Shown piece by piece: positions 12,003 to 23,500 of a DNA stretch of 64,000 nucleotides (positions are counted from its first letter, which is position 1; each line of letters starts with the position of its first letter). Made by a program: the position numbers and the translations under genes. The notes under the pieces were generated by a model. The model was given only the letters and a program-made list of their open reading frames with translations. It ran no database searches and was not told the origin of the DNA. This DNA comes from Rhodamnia argentea (taxonomy: Eukaryota; Streptophyta; Magnoliopsida; Myrtales; Myrtaceae), in NCBI RefSeq assembly GCF_020921035.1, contig NC_063154.1, positions 2,666,001-2,730,000 on the forward strand, in the 5' to 3' direction.

Positions 12003-12370
12003 GGTCTTCGCCCTCATCCGTGTACGTCGGAGGACATGATAATGGACTAAGCCTGTTCTGATCAATCCTTTCAAAGTGAGAGTTGGACTCCAGAAACAAG
12101 TTGCAAAGTGAAGATGACCGGCAACTGTCCACTTCAGCAGCATCACTTTCATGAGAAATTTCCTCTGCAAACTCCAAAACAAGAGCATCAACCTTTCGAT
12201 GTTCCAGTCCACCACACAAGCTCCTCAGACTCTGCGATCAACAGCCATGGAAGTTGTTTTGATATCTGGGAAGCTTCTTGTGGGAATAATCGAAAGCCGG
12301 CATTGTAGCAGGGATACGGGAGCGGAATTATCGTCTTAGGTTCTTCATATACTGCCTGTCTTGCTTTATA
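12003..12370. repeat. RLK 3' flank joined to the truncated RLK-B
   Basis: This block matches 9060-9490 in order. Its first bases (GACGATAAGGTCTTCG) also match the intact RLK 3' flank near 17278. Because it follows mid-LRR sequence directly, it defines the right side of an internal deletion. A minus-strand open frame crosses it (12215 down to 11946), but the encoded residues are not a family I recognise. Confidence 0.6.
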
Positions 12371-12411
12371 AACAGTGATGATAAGGTAGCGACCTTAAAG
12401 TCCAACCCAGG

Positions 12412-12778
12412 AAAAGATGACACAGTTGATCCATGAACTTTGGTCTAATATGCAATGTAGTCTCTAAAACTTTAACCATGACCTTTAGTTCAATGTGTAA
12501 TGTCGTCCTTGAACTTTTAATTTGTTCAATGTGGTCTTTGAACTTTTGATAGATGTTCAATATAGTTCCCGATCTTAAATTAACGGAAGGATAACATTGG
12601 ATATTTAAATATAGTTTCTAATTGAACGTGTATCAAAAGTTCAAGGACCACATTGAACAAATTAAAAGTTTAAAAATCACATTGCGCATTGGACTAAAGT
12701 TCATGGACTAAATTGAAAAAAAAGTTTATGAACCAAATTGCACATTGGGTCAAAGCTGAAGGACCATACGTGTCATTA
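12412..12778. mobile_element. Palindromic MITE (family also at 53370-53735)
   Basis: The left half carries GAACTTTTAATTTGTTCAAT and GAACTTTTGATAGATGTTCA; the right half carries their complements (ATTGAACAAATTAAAAGTT). The whole block can fold into one long hairpin with a short centre near 12595. A same-family element sits at 53370-53735, and partial traces occur around 1085-1165 and 17945-18065. It is non-coding. Confidence 0.7.
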
Positions 12779-13870
12779 TCTCATAAAAGAAAAGATAATG
12801 GACACCTTCAATGGAAGACAATTTGACCCATCTCCGTTCTTACTACTCGTTCTGTTAACTTTCCAACCGAATGAGCCTAGATGATGCATGTGGATGACTT
12901 CAGAAGACTGAAAACATAAGAAACTGTACCGGATAACCCAATTGCAAGAAAGTAGTGTCATATCCTGAATTCAACCGAATCAAGATGCCTGTCTTACGAG
13001 ATTATACTAGGAACATAGTATCAGCATAATTACCACAAATACACACAGCTTAAACTACTTTCTGGAGAGTGGAGGACAAGAGGCTGAGGAAATCAACAGA
13101 CCTAGAAGACATGGAAAAAGAACAATATCGGCGTCCAACGCAGTGTCGAATGCGTAGCACAAACAGGACTGTCGCCTTCTTGGAGATTTCCACACAACGT
13201 GGGCTACCGGTGCTCACCAATTTTCAATGAGGCAAAAATTCCAATCCGGATTTCAGCAAAAGATTGCGACGGAGCGCAACAGTAACTCGACTGTAATTTC
13301 GCATGCATGCCATTGGACAAAGAAGCATGTGAAAATAACACTGATAAAAAGAAGAAGAAGAAGAAGAAGCAAAGAGACTAAAGCTCCGTCAATTTCTTTG
13401 GAAAATTCAAAGTATCCGACCGGATGAAGACTCGGATCAATATCACCTCGGCTATTCCAGAAATCCCGAATTTCTCTCCATCAGATCACTAAAGCGCTGA
13501 GTTGGGACTCGTGGTATCACGGTAAATACCGACTAACTTCTGTTCGAAGGATAGGCAAAGTCAGTAATTCAACTGCATTCGACTAGGGAGAAAGTTTTTG
13601 TTACGGTGATTGTCATCTCTCGTGTCGTTCAAAAGAAAGTTGGTTCAAGTGATTGGTTCACTGGTGGACTTGACTCAAGTCAAGCTTCCCCCCCCATCTG
13701 TCTACTTTATGCAAATATATGACTTTTAAGACCAAAACAGGAGTCTCTCTCTCCAAAGTCCTCACCCTCTATAAATCTCTTATCGACGTGGTAGCTAAAC
13801 CACAATTGAATTAAGCATCCCATCTCTTCATCTCCCTGCCCATCCCTCCACTCCCCTTCTGCTTTGAGCC
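12779..13870 (+). other. 5' flank and promoter region of the intact RLK
   Basis: No gene. It contains a short AAG microsatellite (about 13351-13371). From about 13418 it is homologous to the 5' flank of RLK-B. The last 100 bases hold the core promoter described separately. Confidence 0.55.
13770..13776 (+). promoter_or_regulatory. TATA box of the intact RLK
   Basis: TATAAAT lies 95 bases before the ATG in a CT-rich context usual for plant core promoters. The paralogous pseudogene has TATAGAT here. Confidence 0.5.
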
Positions 13871-16800
13871 ATGCAATTTCTGAGCCTCAGATTTGCAAAA
13901 TCACCATTCCGTCGCTTCATTTTTGCGATTGCGATTGCATTGGGCTTTGCACGAGTCTACTCGTTATCGAATGAAACCGACAAATCTGCGTTGCTTGCAT
14001 TCAAGGCTGGGATAATCGATGACCCTCTCGGTGTGCTTAGCTCGTGGAACAACACGGTTAGCCTCTGCCAATGGCACGGCATTACGTGCAGCCGCCGACA
14101 CCACAACAGAGTCACCGTGTTGGACCTGAGTTCCCAGAAGCTCTTAGGGTCCATCTCCCCTCACATCGGGAACCTCAGCTTCTTGAGAAAATTGTGGCTC
14201 ATTAATAACAGCTTTCTCCATGAAATCCCTTCCCAAATCGGCTGGTTGCACCGCCTCCGCTACTTATCGCTGTCCAACAATTCTCTCACGGGCGAAATCC
14301 CCAAGAACACTTCGGGTTGCCTTAACCTCCTTCTCCTCGGAATGCATCACAACCAGCTGAACGGAGAAGTTCCTCCGGAGATTGGCTCATTGGTGAAGCT
14401 TCAGGCCCTTCGTTTAGCAGCAAACCATTTAACAGGAAGTGTCCCTTCTTCCATTGGGAACTTATCATCGTTGGACGATCTTTATCTTCAGGAAAATTAC
14501 TTGGGCGGGAGTCTTCCTCGGGCTCTAGGCCTACTGACCAAACTAACATCACTCACTCTAGGAGGAAATCGGTTGTCCGGTACGGTTCCGCCTTCCCTCT
14601 ACAATTTGTCTTCATTGTTAACATTTGATGTAGGATATAACCAAATACATGGAAGTCTTCCCACCACGATCGGCTTTGGTCTTCCCAACTTAGAATTTTT
14701 CGGCATTGAAGAGAACCAGTTTGTTGGATCAATCCTTCTGTCCATGCCTAATAATGCCACAAATCTACGAATACTTCAACTTGGGAGCAACAAACTCTCA
14801 GGGAACGTTCCTTCTTTTGAAAGTTTGCGGAACCTTCAACGGTTGAGCATTCAATTTAACCACCTTGGAAGTGGGGGATTAGGTGACTTGGGCTTCCTTT
14901 GCTCATTAACCAACATCACTAGCTTAAACGTGTTGTCTATTCTCGATAATAGACTCGGTGGGTTGTTGCCAGAATGCATTGGTAATCTCTCCATTAACAT
15001 GACAAGGTTGGGATTGGGCATGAATCCTATTTTTGGTGAGATTCCTAAAACAATCGGCAATCTTGTAAACTTGGAAGTCTTGCGGATGGGCAACAACTTT
15101 CTTTCAGGTGCTATCCCGTCTGAGCTGGGAAATCTTCCAAACTTAACGGTTCTAATTCTCCCCAATAACAATCTATCAGGGGTAATTCCGTCCTCTTTGC
15201 AGAAGATGAAGAAATTGCTTATATTATGTCTTGATGGGAATCAACTTTACGGGCACATTCCTTCACATCTAGAGAAGTGTCAAAATCTGATGGAGCTCGA
15301 TCTTGCTAACAACAATCTCAATGGTTCCATATTCCCTGCAGTTAAAACTCTGCTCTTTGTGAACTTGTCTCACAACCATTTGAGTGGGGCCCTTTCGGCG
15401 GAAGTAGGAAAAATTCAGCATTTAATTACTCTGGACATTTCTGGCAACATGTTTGGTGGTGAAATTCCGAGTACTCTAGGGGATTGTGATGGACTGGAAG
15501 TATTAAAAATGAAGGATAACCGCTTCCAAGGACCCATCCCTCAATCATTTAGTTCTTTAAGAAGCATTGAGGAATTGGATCTTTCCAATAACAATTTGTC
15601 GGGTGAAATTCCAAAGTTCTTAGAGGCATTTCACTTCTTGGAAATTCTGAATTTGTCCTACAACAATTTTGAAGGCATGTTACCAACCGAAGGAGTCTTC
15701 AAGAATGCGAGCGCCACTTTTATTGCTGGAAACAACAAGATTTGTGGAGGAATCCCCGAATTTCAGCTCCCTAAATGCATCTCTAGCCACTCCAAGAGCA
15801 AAGGAGTAGCTCTTAAATTGAAACTCTCGCTCTCTGTTATTTTTGGGATTCTAGGGGTGGTTCTTGTCCTTGTTTTGGTGTATGTATGTTGGTTGAAGAA
15901 GAAAAAAGCACAAGAACCAACTTCAAGTTTCAAAGCCGAGACCAGGCAAAACTTATCTTATGGAACTCTCCTTAAAGCAACTAATGGTTTTTCTTCAGCT
16001 AATTTGATTGGTGTTGGCAATTTTGGATCCGTTTACAAGGGAATACTCCAGGAGAATGGGACTAAAGTTGCTGTGAAGGTGCCTGATTTAATGCATCATG
16101 GTGCTCCGAAGAGCTTCAAAGCCGAGTGTGAGGCTCTAAAGCGTATGAAACACCGAAATCTTTTGAAGGTGCTGACAGTATGTTCAAGTACAGATTATGA
16201 AGGACATGACTTTAAGGCTTTGGTCTATGAGCTCATGGTCAATGGTAGCCTCGAAGAGTGGTTGCACCCATCTCCAATCCGAGATGATGCAGATGGGCCT
16301 TCAAAAATTCTGAGTCTCGTCCAAAGGATAAAGATTTCCATCGACATTGCTTTCGCATTGGATTATCTTCACAACCAATGCCGGAGCACCATAGTTCATT
16401 GTGATCTAAAGCCAAGCAATGTCCTTTTAGACGCTGAGATGGTTGGACATGTCGGCGACTTTGGATTGACAAAGATCATCCTTGAATCCACATGCTACAC
16501 GAATGCAAATATAAGCTCAGTTGGTTTGAGAGGAACAATTGGTTATGCTGCTCCAGGTATGTCTCCTTGTGTCCCTTGATAGCATCTTTTCACAAAACCT
16601 TTAACTTCATAATGACATTTTGCATGTATTATTTTCTCATAGCTCAACCATACTTGTTTCTTGATATGTGCAGAATATGGAATAGGTAGTGTGGTTTCTA
16701 TTCAAGGTGATGTCTACAGTTATGGCATTCTTTTGCTAGAGATGTTCACGGGAATCAGTCCCACAGCTGAAATATTCAAAGATAATTCGAACCTTCATAA

Positions 16801-17038
16801 TTTTGTTGAGGAAGCATTGCCTAAACGAGTTCTAGAGATTACTGATCCTGTTCTAGTTAAAGAAGTAGAGAACGATCCAGGCCAAAGCAAAAAGAGTACA
16901 GTTCAGGATTGTTTGCTAATGATATACAGAATTGGGATAGCCTGCTCAGTTGGAGTCCCAAGACAGCGAATGAGCATCACAGACGTGGCAGCTCAATTAG
17001 GTTCAATCAGGGACAGACTTTACGCAACTGGTTATTGA
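13871..17038 (+). CDS. LRR-XII receptor-like kinase, non-RD, Xa21/EFR type (RLK-C); exons 13871-16556 and 16674-17038
   Basis: Two exons join in phase 1 at CCAG|GTATG and GTGCAG|AATATGG and give 1,016 residues, normal for subfamily XII. In order: signal peptide (about 1-30), LRRNT domain with CQWHGITC (about 35-75), some 20 extracellular LRRs to about residue 620, a membrane segment (about 650-673, preceding WLKKKK), and a Ser/Thr kinase. The kinase has the glycine loop IGVGNFGSVYKG (about 710), the VAVKV lysine, catalytic HCDLKPSN (about 843) and DFG (about 862). Cys replaces Arg before the catalytic Asp, making it a non-RD kinase, a class tied by family knowledge to recognition of microbial patterns. 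The single intron sits in the kinase, as in relatives. It is the only intact member of this local array; its ligand cannot be told from sequence. Confidence 0.93.
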
Positions 17039-17580
17039 AGCAGTAAGTTTTCCAGTACCTCCTACAAATTATGCCAAACTGAACCATTTATGCAAAGATA
17101 AGCACCCAACTGCACGCATTTAAATTTTAAAAATCTAGATTAACGTGTTGTTCTGGTAATGTGAAGATGGAGCCATGGAGGTAACAGAGTCGTCATGCAG
17201 AACCAAAGCGGGGTTGGAAAAATAGTGAAGTCATCCAGGAAACTTCGGCATATGAGAACCTTCAGTAGACTCAAAGTCAACGACAAAGTCATCGTCCTCT
17301 TCTTATCCAAACGTGGGACAGATGCTTCTCTAGCGTATTGTGAGGTTGGTGAATGGAGTTCTGATGTAGACTATGAATAGTTTAGACCGTGAAGAACAAA
17401 GATGAGTTTCAATGTTCCTTTGAAACGAAAGTTGGCGTGTAAGGAGAACGAAGTATTAGGGATGATGCTGTCATTCATGCATCTATACTGTATTTTCGGA
17501 CAATTGAAAAGAAAAGGCATACATGCAAGCCAGTATCAAGGATGATGCTACGTGAGCAAGTACATCTATCCCTTTCCCTC
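17039..17580 (+). other. 3' flank of the intact RLK
   Basis: It contains the probable 3' UTR and, at 17160-17300, a block shared with the RLK remnants at 8205-8278 and 8952-9110. A short open frame (17195-17380) here shows no known domain, and I treat it as non-coding. Confidence 0.5.
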
Positions 17581-19079
17581 TTTTAAGCTAGTTAAATTAG
17601 TTCGATCTATAATTACAAGGAGACATCATGCTTGCACATCCCACACAATGTCGATGTCCGTTGAGAAAGACCATTATTTTTTTGACCTGATTCAACTCTA
17701 AATGAGGTTCTGCTTTTACTGTTATATATAGTAATCGCAAGCTAAACTATACCTAAAATTAAATTATCTTAATATTTATAAAGACCAAAAAGCTAATAAA
17801 AAGATACCATAGTTTTTGTTGATTTGGAAAGAATAGTTGAAATGGAAAAAATAATCTAAAAATCCGAGCATAGTATAATTACAAAAACTTGTGAATAGTA
17901 GCAAATGAACAATTTGACTTGATCATGGAAGTTGAGAGACTAAGTTGAACATATTGAAACTTTTGGGACTAGATTCAACATTTAGGAATAGTATAAGGAT
18001 CACATTAAACGAATTAAAAATTCAAAGATAACATTTCATATTGGGCCAAAGTTTAGTTCATATTAGTGTTATTTTTCACAATTAATCAAGCAGAAGTCAA
18101 TAGAATATGTAAATTAAAGTTAGTAAGTTCATATGAGAGTTGGTAAAGTTAAAATGTAGTCAAGAAAGGTAAACAGAAGTCGGTAAATTGGTAATTTAAA
18201 GAAAGCTAATATCGATAAGTTACTTAAATGAGAGTCGGTAATTTAAAACAAGTTGATAACTTAATCACAGAAATGTTGATAAAAAAATGCAAATATAACA
18301 AAATAAATAACACTAGGAAAAGTAATTAAGTAAATATAAATTAATGTCGGTAACTAACTTTGATTAGAGTTGGTAAGGCAATACTATGTGGCAATTTAAT
18401 GGAAGAAAAGTTGGCGAGTTACGCCCAATTTAGATTGGTAATCTCTAAAAAGAGTTAATACATTGCCCACTAATCAAATAAAATATGGTAACGCAATAAA
18501 AAGCTCATAAATTAAAAAGAAAATCAAACATTGGTGAGTATCTGAAATTAAGTCGGTAATCCAAAGCTCGCTGGTAATTCAAGACAGAAGTTGTTAAGTG
18601 ATCCTAATTTAGATCGGTAAATTCATACATGAGTTAGGCTCCGTTTGTTTCACGGAAAATATTTTTTCGGAAAATATTTTCCCCAATTTCTAGTGTTTGG
18701 GAGGCGAAAAATGAGCGGTCAACGGAAAATATTTTCCGATCAACAAAAAAAAACCTTCTAAAACTAAGGAAAATGATTTCCTCATTTTGAGAGGAGGAAA
18801 ACATTTTCCACACTTTTCATTTCTCCTCTCTTTCAACTATTTTTTATTTTTAATTATTTTTTTTACTTTCTTTTCGTTTTTATTTATTTTTTTGAAAATT
18901 CAAAAATTTTATTTTTTATTTTTTGGATAAAATTTATTTTTAATTACTTTCTTTATTTTTTTCATTTTTCATTTTTTTTATTTTTTTTTAATATTCCTTC
19001 TTCTCCCTCGATCGGTCGCTGGCCACGACCACGACCACGGCCGGTGGCTAGCCAGGTAAGGCCTGGCATTGCTGGCCTC

Positions 19080-19200
19080 GAACAAGGAAAGCTATAGTGA
19101 GGAACATAACCGTAACGTCTATTCCGAACTCCTCGTGCTCCACGCGGGCCTCGGTGGCGGACTCGCCATGGAGGTGCGGGACGATGGGGACGATATTCAC
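19080..19200 (-). pseudogene. Captured ankyrin-protein fragment, second piece
   Basis: The minus-strand frame contains ESATEARVEHEEFGIDVTVM, resembling the segment after the first exon of a plant ankyrin-repeat family protein (a pattern like ESASEVRVEYEEF.TDVTALFL). It has no complete domain and lies inside the transposon. I assign it from remembered family pattern, not from an alignment. Confidence 0.45.
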
Positions 19201-19227
19201 AACGGCGGAGATGGCGAGGGGGGGTGG

Positions 19228-19372
19228 GGGAGGGGGTGATGCACGCGTTCTCGCACGACGTGAACCGGCGGGTGGCGAGGGCATACGCGGAGGAATTCCT
19301 GTGCATGAAGTACAAAGTGGAGGGCATGGGGAGGCTCTGGCATTTCAAGATCCCGCCGTCCCATAACGTGAA
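19228..19372 (+). pseudogene. Captured host coding fragment, unknown family
   Basis: One plus-strand frame stays open with protein-like composition, starting MHAFSHDVNRRVARAYAEEF and including VEGMGRLWHFKIPPSH. It lies between the two minus-strand ankyrin pieces, so it is probably a second captured gene fragment. I do not recognise the donor. Confidence 0.4.
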
Positions 19373-19529
19373 CGCTTCACGATTCTTTTGAGGATGTCTT
19401 TATCATCCTTTTTTTCCCAGTTTTGGCATCGTCGTCTTCTTGTTGTTACACCATATTGTGTGGAGTTCGTATAGAGAAATTTTACAAAAAATTTAAGGAA
19501 AAAAATTGAAGCGTGTTGAGAGTGGGATT

Positions 19530-19720
19530 TTACGACGTAGTTGACGTCGACAAGCGGGTCGGCGAGGCACTCGACGGCCAATTCCGAGTCGCCGCCGAGG
19601 GTGGCCTCCAGGAGGCGTTGCGAGACCTCCGCGGCGCAGTCAACGGGAACCACTTACTTTCCGGTGAACGCCGACAGCATCGCAAGTCGGGACAACGCTA
19701 CGACTCCGAGCACCATCACC
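19530..19720 (-). pseudogene. Captured ankyrin-protein fragment, first exon
   Basis: Reading minus, the frame runs FTGK, a stop, then VVPVDCAAEVSQRLLEATL and AVECLADPLVDVNYV. This resembles the N-terminal exon of a plant ankyrin-repeat family in which a Gln normally stands where the stop is. Directly after VDVNYV the sequence continues with GTAAAATCC, a plausible donor splice site, so the capture seems to come from genomic DNA and not from an mRNA. Confidence 0.55.
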
Positions 19721-20583
19721 TCACACTTCCTCTACAATATCGGTGGCCCGCTCCGAAATCAAAATCCCTATTGCTCGGTGCGGGAGATTATATTATGCGC
19801 AACGCCTATCTCTTCCGAGTTTCTCTCTCTATCTCTAGAAATGCGAGCTGAGAGAGAGAGGAGACTTCACAAGAAGTGAGCACCGGAGTCTATTTTGAAG
19901 AAAAAAATAAGACGAATTTTCCTTACCAAACGGCGGAAAACATTTTTCGAAACTTTTTCAAGTTTTTGCCAAACATTGAAAAAGGAAGTGACTTCCCAGA
20001 AAATATTTTTCGAAAAAGTCATATTTTCTACGAAACAAACGGAGCATTAGTAAATCGCAACTGTTTGTAAGTTATGCAAATTTTTTTTTTTAGGTTATGC
20101 AAATAAAAGTTAAAAAGATATCAAGATAGTAGCAAAATTGGCTATAAAAAAAATTCGGTAATTTTAACAAAGTGCTAGTAAGTCGCCAATAAGTTACCTG
20201 GAAACAAACCACCGACCATTTGTCTGATCAACAGTTTTTTCTTGTCTTTACACGTATCAACACCCATTCAAATTTTGAAAAATTCACAGGTTTTTGCACC
20301 GAACGATAGAATTCTGCAGACCAGGATTGGCCCATCAAGCACTCTCTTCACCTTATTGCTTTACTCCAACTTCTTCGCATTACAGTGGCAGGGAAGGTCA
20401 TCAATGGCCAAATCTCCAAATGATGCAACAGTCATTCAGAACAAGACAATACACTAGAAGGAAAAGAGGGGACAGGGTCAAATTCTATGCTGGAAGCTCT
20501 TATTTGCGAACTCCAAAAATCAACCAGTGCACAATTCTAGATACACATTAACTTTATTCCCCTCTTCTACATGTGTTAAATTA

Positions 20584-23500
20584 TCATAAATCTGCAAAAA
20601 GATTGTATGTCTTGGAATCTACGGCAATAAGCCTCAAGGCCGCGATTGCTGCCGCAACGGACATACACCCGAAGAAACAGACATTGAGCCAATGCCACGA
20701 CTTCTGAAGGGAAGACATCTTGTTCTGCATCGCCATCAGGTACATGTGGTTGGCGAGGATGAACGTGAGAGGGAACGTGCTTATCGCCCCCGTGAGGCTC
20801 TCGAAGTCGCCGAGGAAAGGGAGGAGGGCCGCAACCAGCGTGTTTATGGCGAGATATCCGCCTCTCACCAGAATCCTAAACGACAAGTTCTTGACTTTCA
20901 AAGCGCTCCCGGTGATGCCAAAGCGGGTGTCCATGTACTCGTACATTGGACTAGCAAAAATCTGCAGAAGACAATGGACGATGAAAAGGGTCAGAGCTAG
21001 ACTAAAGATGGAGAAAATTGAAGAGTGTGAATGTAACTTTGCTAAAACACAAGGATAGGCGCAATGTGATTATGGAGATGATGAAACAAAATTGAAGAGG
21101 GTGAAACAAGATACATGCAACGAAATGACTGTTTGCAGGAAGGCGGAAATGTTGGCTAATGCCTTCACCCAAACTGGACCCTTGGTGCTGTTGAGCAAAT
21201 AGGACGAGGTGGATGACCCATAGGCCCAATATCCGACAAACGTGACCGCATACATCGGTAAGCATCCGACGGTGAACTGAAAGTAGAGAGCTTTCAGCAT
21301 GTTCTTTACAGCAGGTTCTCTCACCGTCGCCTGTCAGATGCACAAAACAACAGTCATTGAGGCACATACGTATGTTGTAGATTTGATGACGGAAGAAAAT
21401 TTAAGCAGCATCTCTCCATCTAGCAGATGACGGACAAAAATTTCAGCAGTGTTGATGACAATGGAGAATTGCCATTGAATGGCCGTTTGGTGTTCTTACA
21501 TGGAGAAAACTATTTCTATCATAGCTAACTATAATACGATCAGATTGTGTCCCGTCTAAATTGATCAGAAGAGTCATAGAGGTCATTCCCAAGTAGAATA
21601 ATCAACTGTATTGGTATGAGTACTTCCTCTAAACTCCAGTGAGCAAAGAAGGTTTCCATGCTTGTTCTGTAAACTTGTTTTTTCTCTTTAAAGGTCAATG
21701 ATTCAACTTCAAAGAGTACCTGAATCTCTGGAAGCATTCCTGTATTATATGCAAAAACAAGATTTGCTGCAGCACCAATGGTTGAAAAGATTTTGCTTGT
21801 TTTGTCTCCCGGTATGCTATAATCTCTGGCAGGAGAATTAAGGCCTATAAAACCAAGAATAACGTTAAGAATTTCCATGTAATTAGAGCCTTCTCTTCAC
21901 AAAATATGATAAACTTGCATCTTATTTCCACCAGATAATACAGTTCGCAAAATATTAAGATGTTACAGAAGACGTGGCTTGCTTGCAGTTGGGAGGCATT
22001 CAACTGAAAGAAGATATCCTATTCACGGCAAACGATAGAGCTTGATGTGATAGCTTTCTGATAGGCATTTCCTTCAATCATTCATTGGTCAATTGGGACA
22101 AGTTCAAGCAGAGAGAATTGCAGTAATTTTCATTTGACGATATGTATAATCAACAACTGGGTATGACAAGTTCAAGCAGAGAGAATTGCAGTAATTTTCA
22201 TTTAACGACATGTATAATCAATTAATGGGTAATTGGGAAACTAATGGGAAGAAACTAGGCATATATGTCAGCAAATCCAGAGAAACTTGAACAAATAGAT
22301 ATGTAAGATCAGATTACGTAGACACAAACAAGACAAATGGTGCTACGCTCAGCACTGAAAATAGCGTTCCATTTCAGTTTCTCTTTTCAAATCCTTTCCT
22401 GCAATCAAAAGATGTGGTTTTTAGCCCATTCTAGCAAATACTAGACAAGCTAGATAGCTAAAACTTCCAGATTCAATGAGCATGCAAGCACAATTTTAGG
22501 CCAACGACAGAGGCAAAAGAGAAGCCCAGTGGTCCTGATAGGCAAATTATGGAATAATGGGTATCATAAATAAAAAATGTTGACTTACCATCTCGTAGAG
22601 CCAATACAAATGCTATAACAATGTATATCAGACTGAGAACTGTGGAAACTCCTAGCCAGACCCTCAAAGCTGATAAATAAGGTATCCCGATGGCAAACAA
22701 CGCACAGACAAAACCCGTTATGGCGATAAAGTAAGGAAGCTTCATCATATGGTCATCCCGGAAGAGAACATAAACTGCCTGTATAATGAGTACAAGGACA
22801 TAAATACAAGTATTACATCAAGTGATCAGAACATCAGGAGCAAAAAGTCTAGATGGAAGAAAAAAATCCACAAAGTGAAATGCAAGAAAGTTAACAGATT
22901 TATATCATGTGGAAAGAAGAACAATTCGAAAGGAAACATGGGATTTTTTCCCTGTTTCTTGCAAATTGCATGATTCTTTGATTTAACTTGTGATGGAGTT
23001 TAACAGTAAGAAAAACTTTCAGCAAGTAGATTTTCCTTCCAGTTGATTTTACCTTCAGAGCCTCACCAGCCAAAATGATAAATCCAGTATTAATCATGAA
23101 GAGATTAACATACTGTAATCCCCATGTAAGAGAATAAGCTTTCCTACCTGCAGCAGGCAAGAAAAGAATAAGGTTCATTTGTATATCAGGAGACGTTTCA
23201 GTAATGAGAGAGAATAAAGATTTGTCCGGTTTGCTCTCGTACCATATATATGTCCAGCAAGGTCTCTATATCTAATGTGCCTCTTTCCACCAAATTCATG
23301 AAGCTTGGCAATGAGAACATTCGCATTCAGCGAAATAGCTGCTGCGGCAATTAATCCAAGCACTCCAGGTACCCAGCCAAGAGGAACCATGATGGTTCCT
23401 GAATATCCAAGAACAAAAACACTGTTGACGCCAGTGGTTAGGACGAATGCTGCCTGGAACCATGAATCTGCAACATACCAGAGAAAGCTAATTGGAAACG

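Larger units (their letters stand above)
18637..20046. mobile_element. Pack-type Harbinger/Tourist-like element carrying host gene fragments
   Basis: A 1,410-bp insertion with inverted ends: GGCTCCGTTTGTTTC at the left and GAAACAAACGGAGCA at the right. It is flanked by TTA (18634-18636 and 20047-20049), the usual target of PIF/Harbinger elements. The paralogous empty site at 1797-1799 reads straight through. Next to the ends are GGAAAATATTTTCC-rich arms. The centre (about 19020-19880) is GC-rich, unlike the arms, and contains coding fragments from host genes in both orientations. No transposase frame is present, so it is non-autonomous. Confidence 0.8.
17581..20837. repeat. Downstream copy of the segmental tandem duplication (pairs with 1-5568)
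   Basis: Homologous in order to 1-5568. It lacks the two MITEs and the solo LTR of the upstream copy, but has a private insertion at 18637-20046. Its right end lies inside the last exon of the intact proline transporter. The sequence up to 18636 shows no gene; AT-rich non-coding DNA with many TTGGTAA and GTTGGTAA motifs is all that can be seen. Confidence 0.85.
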
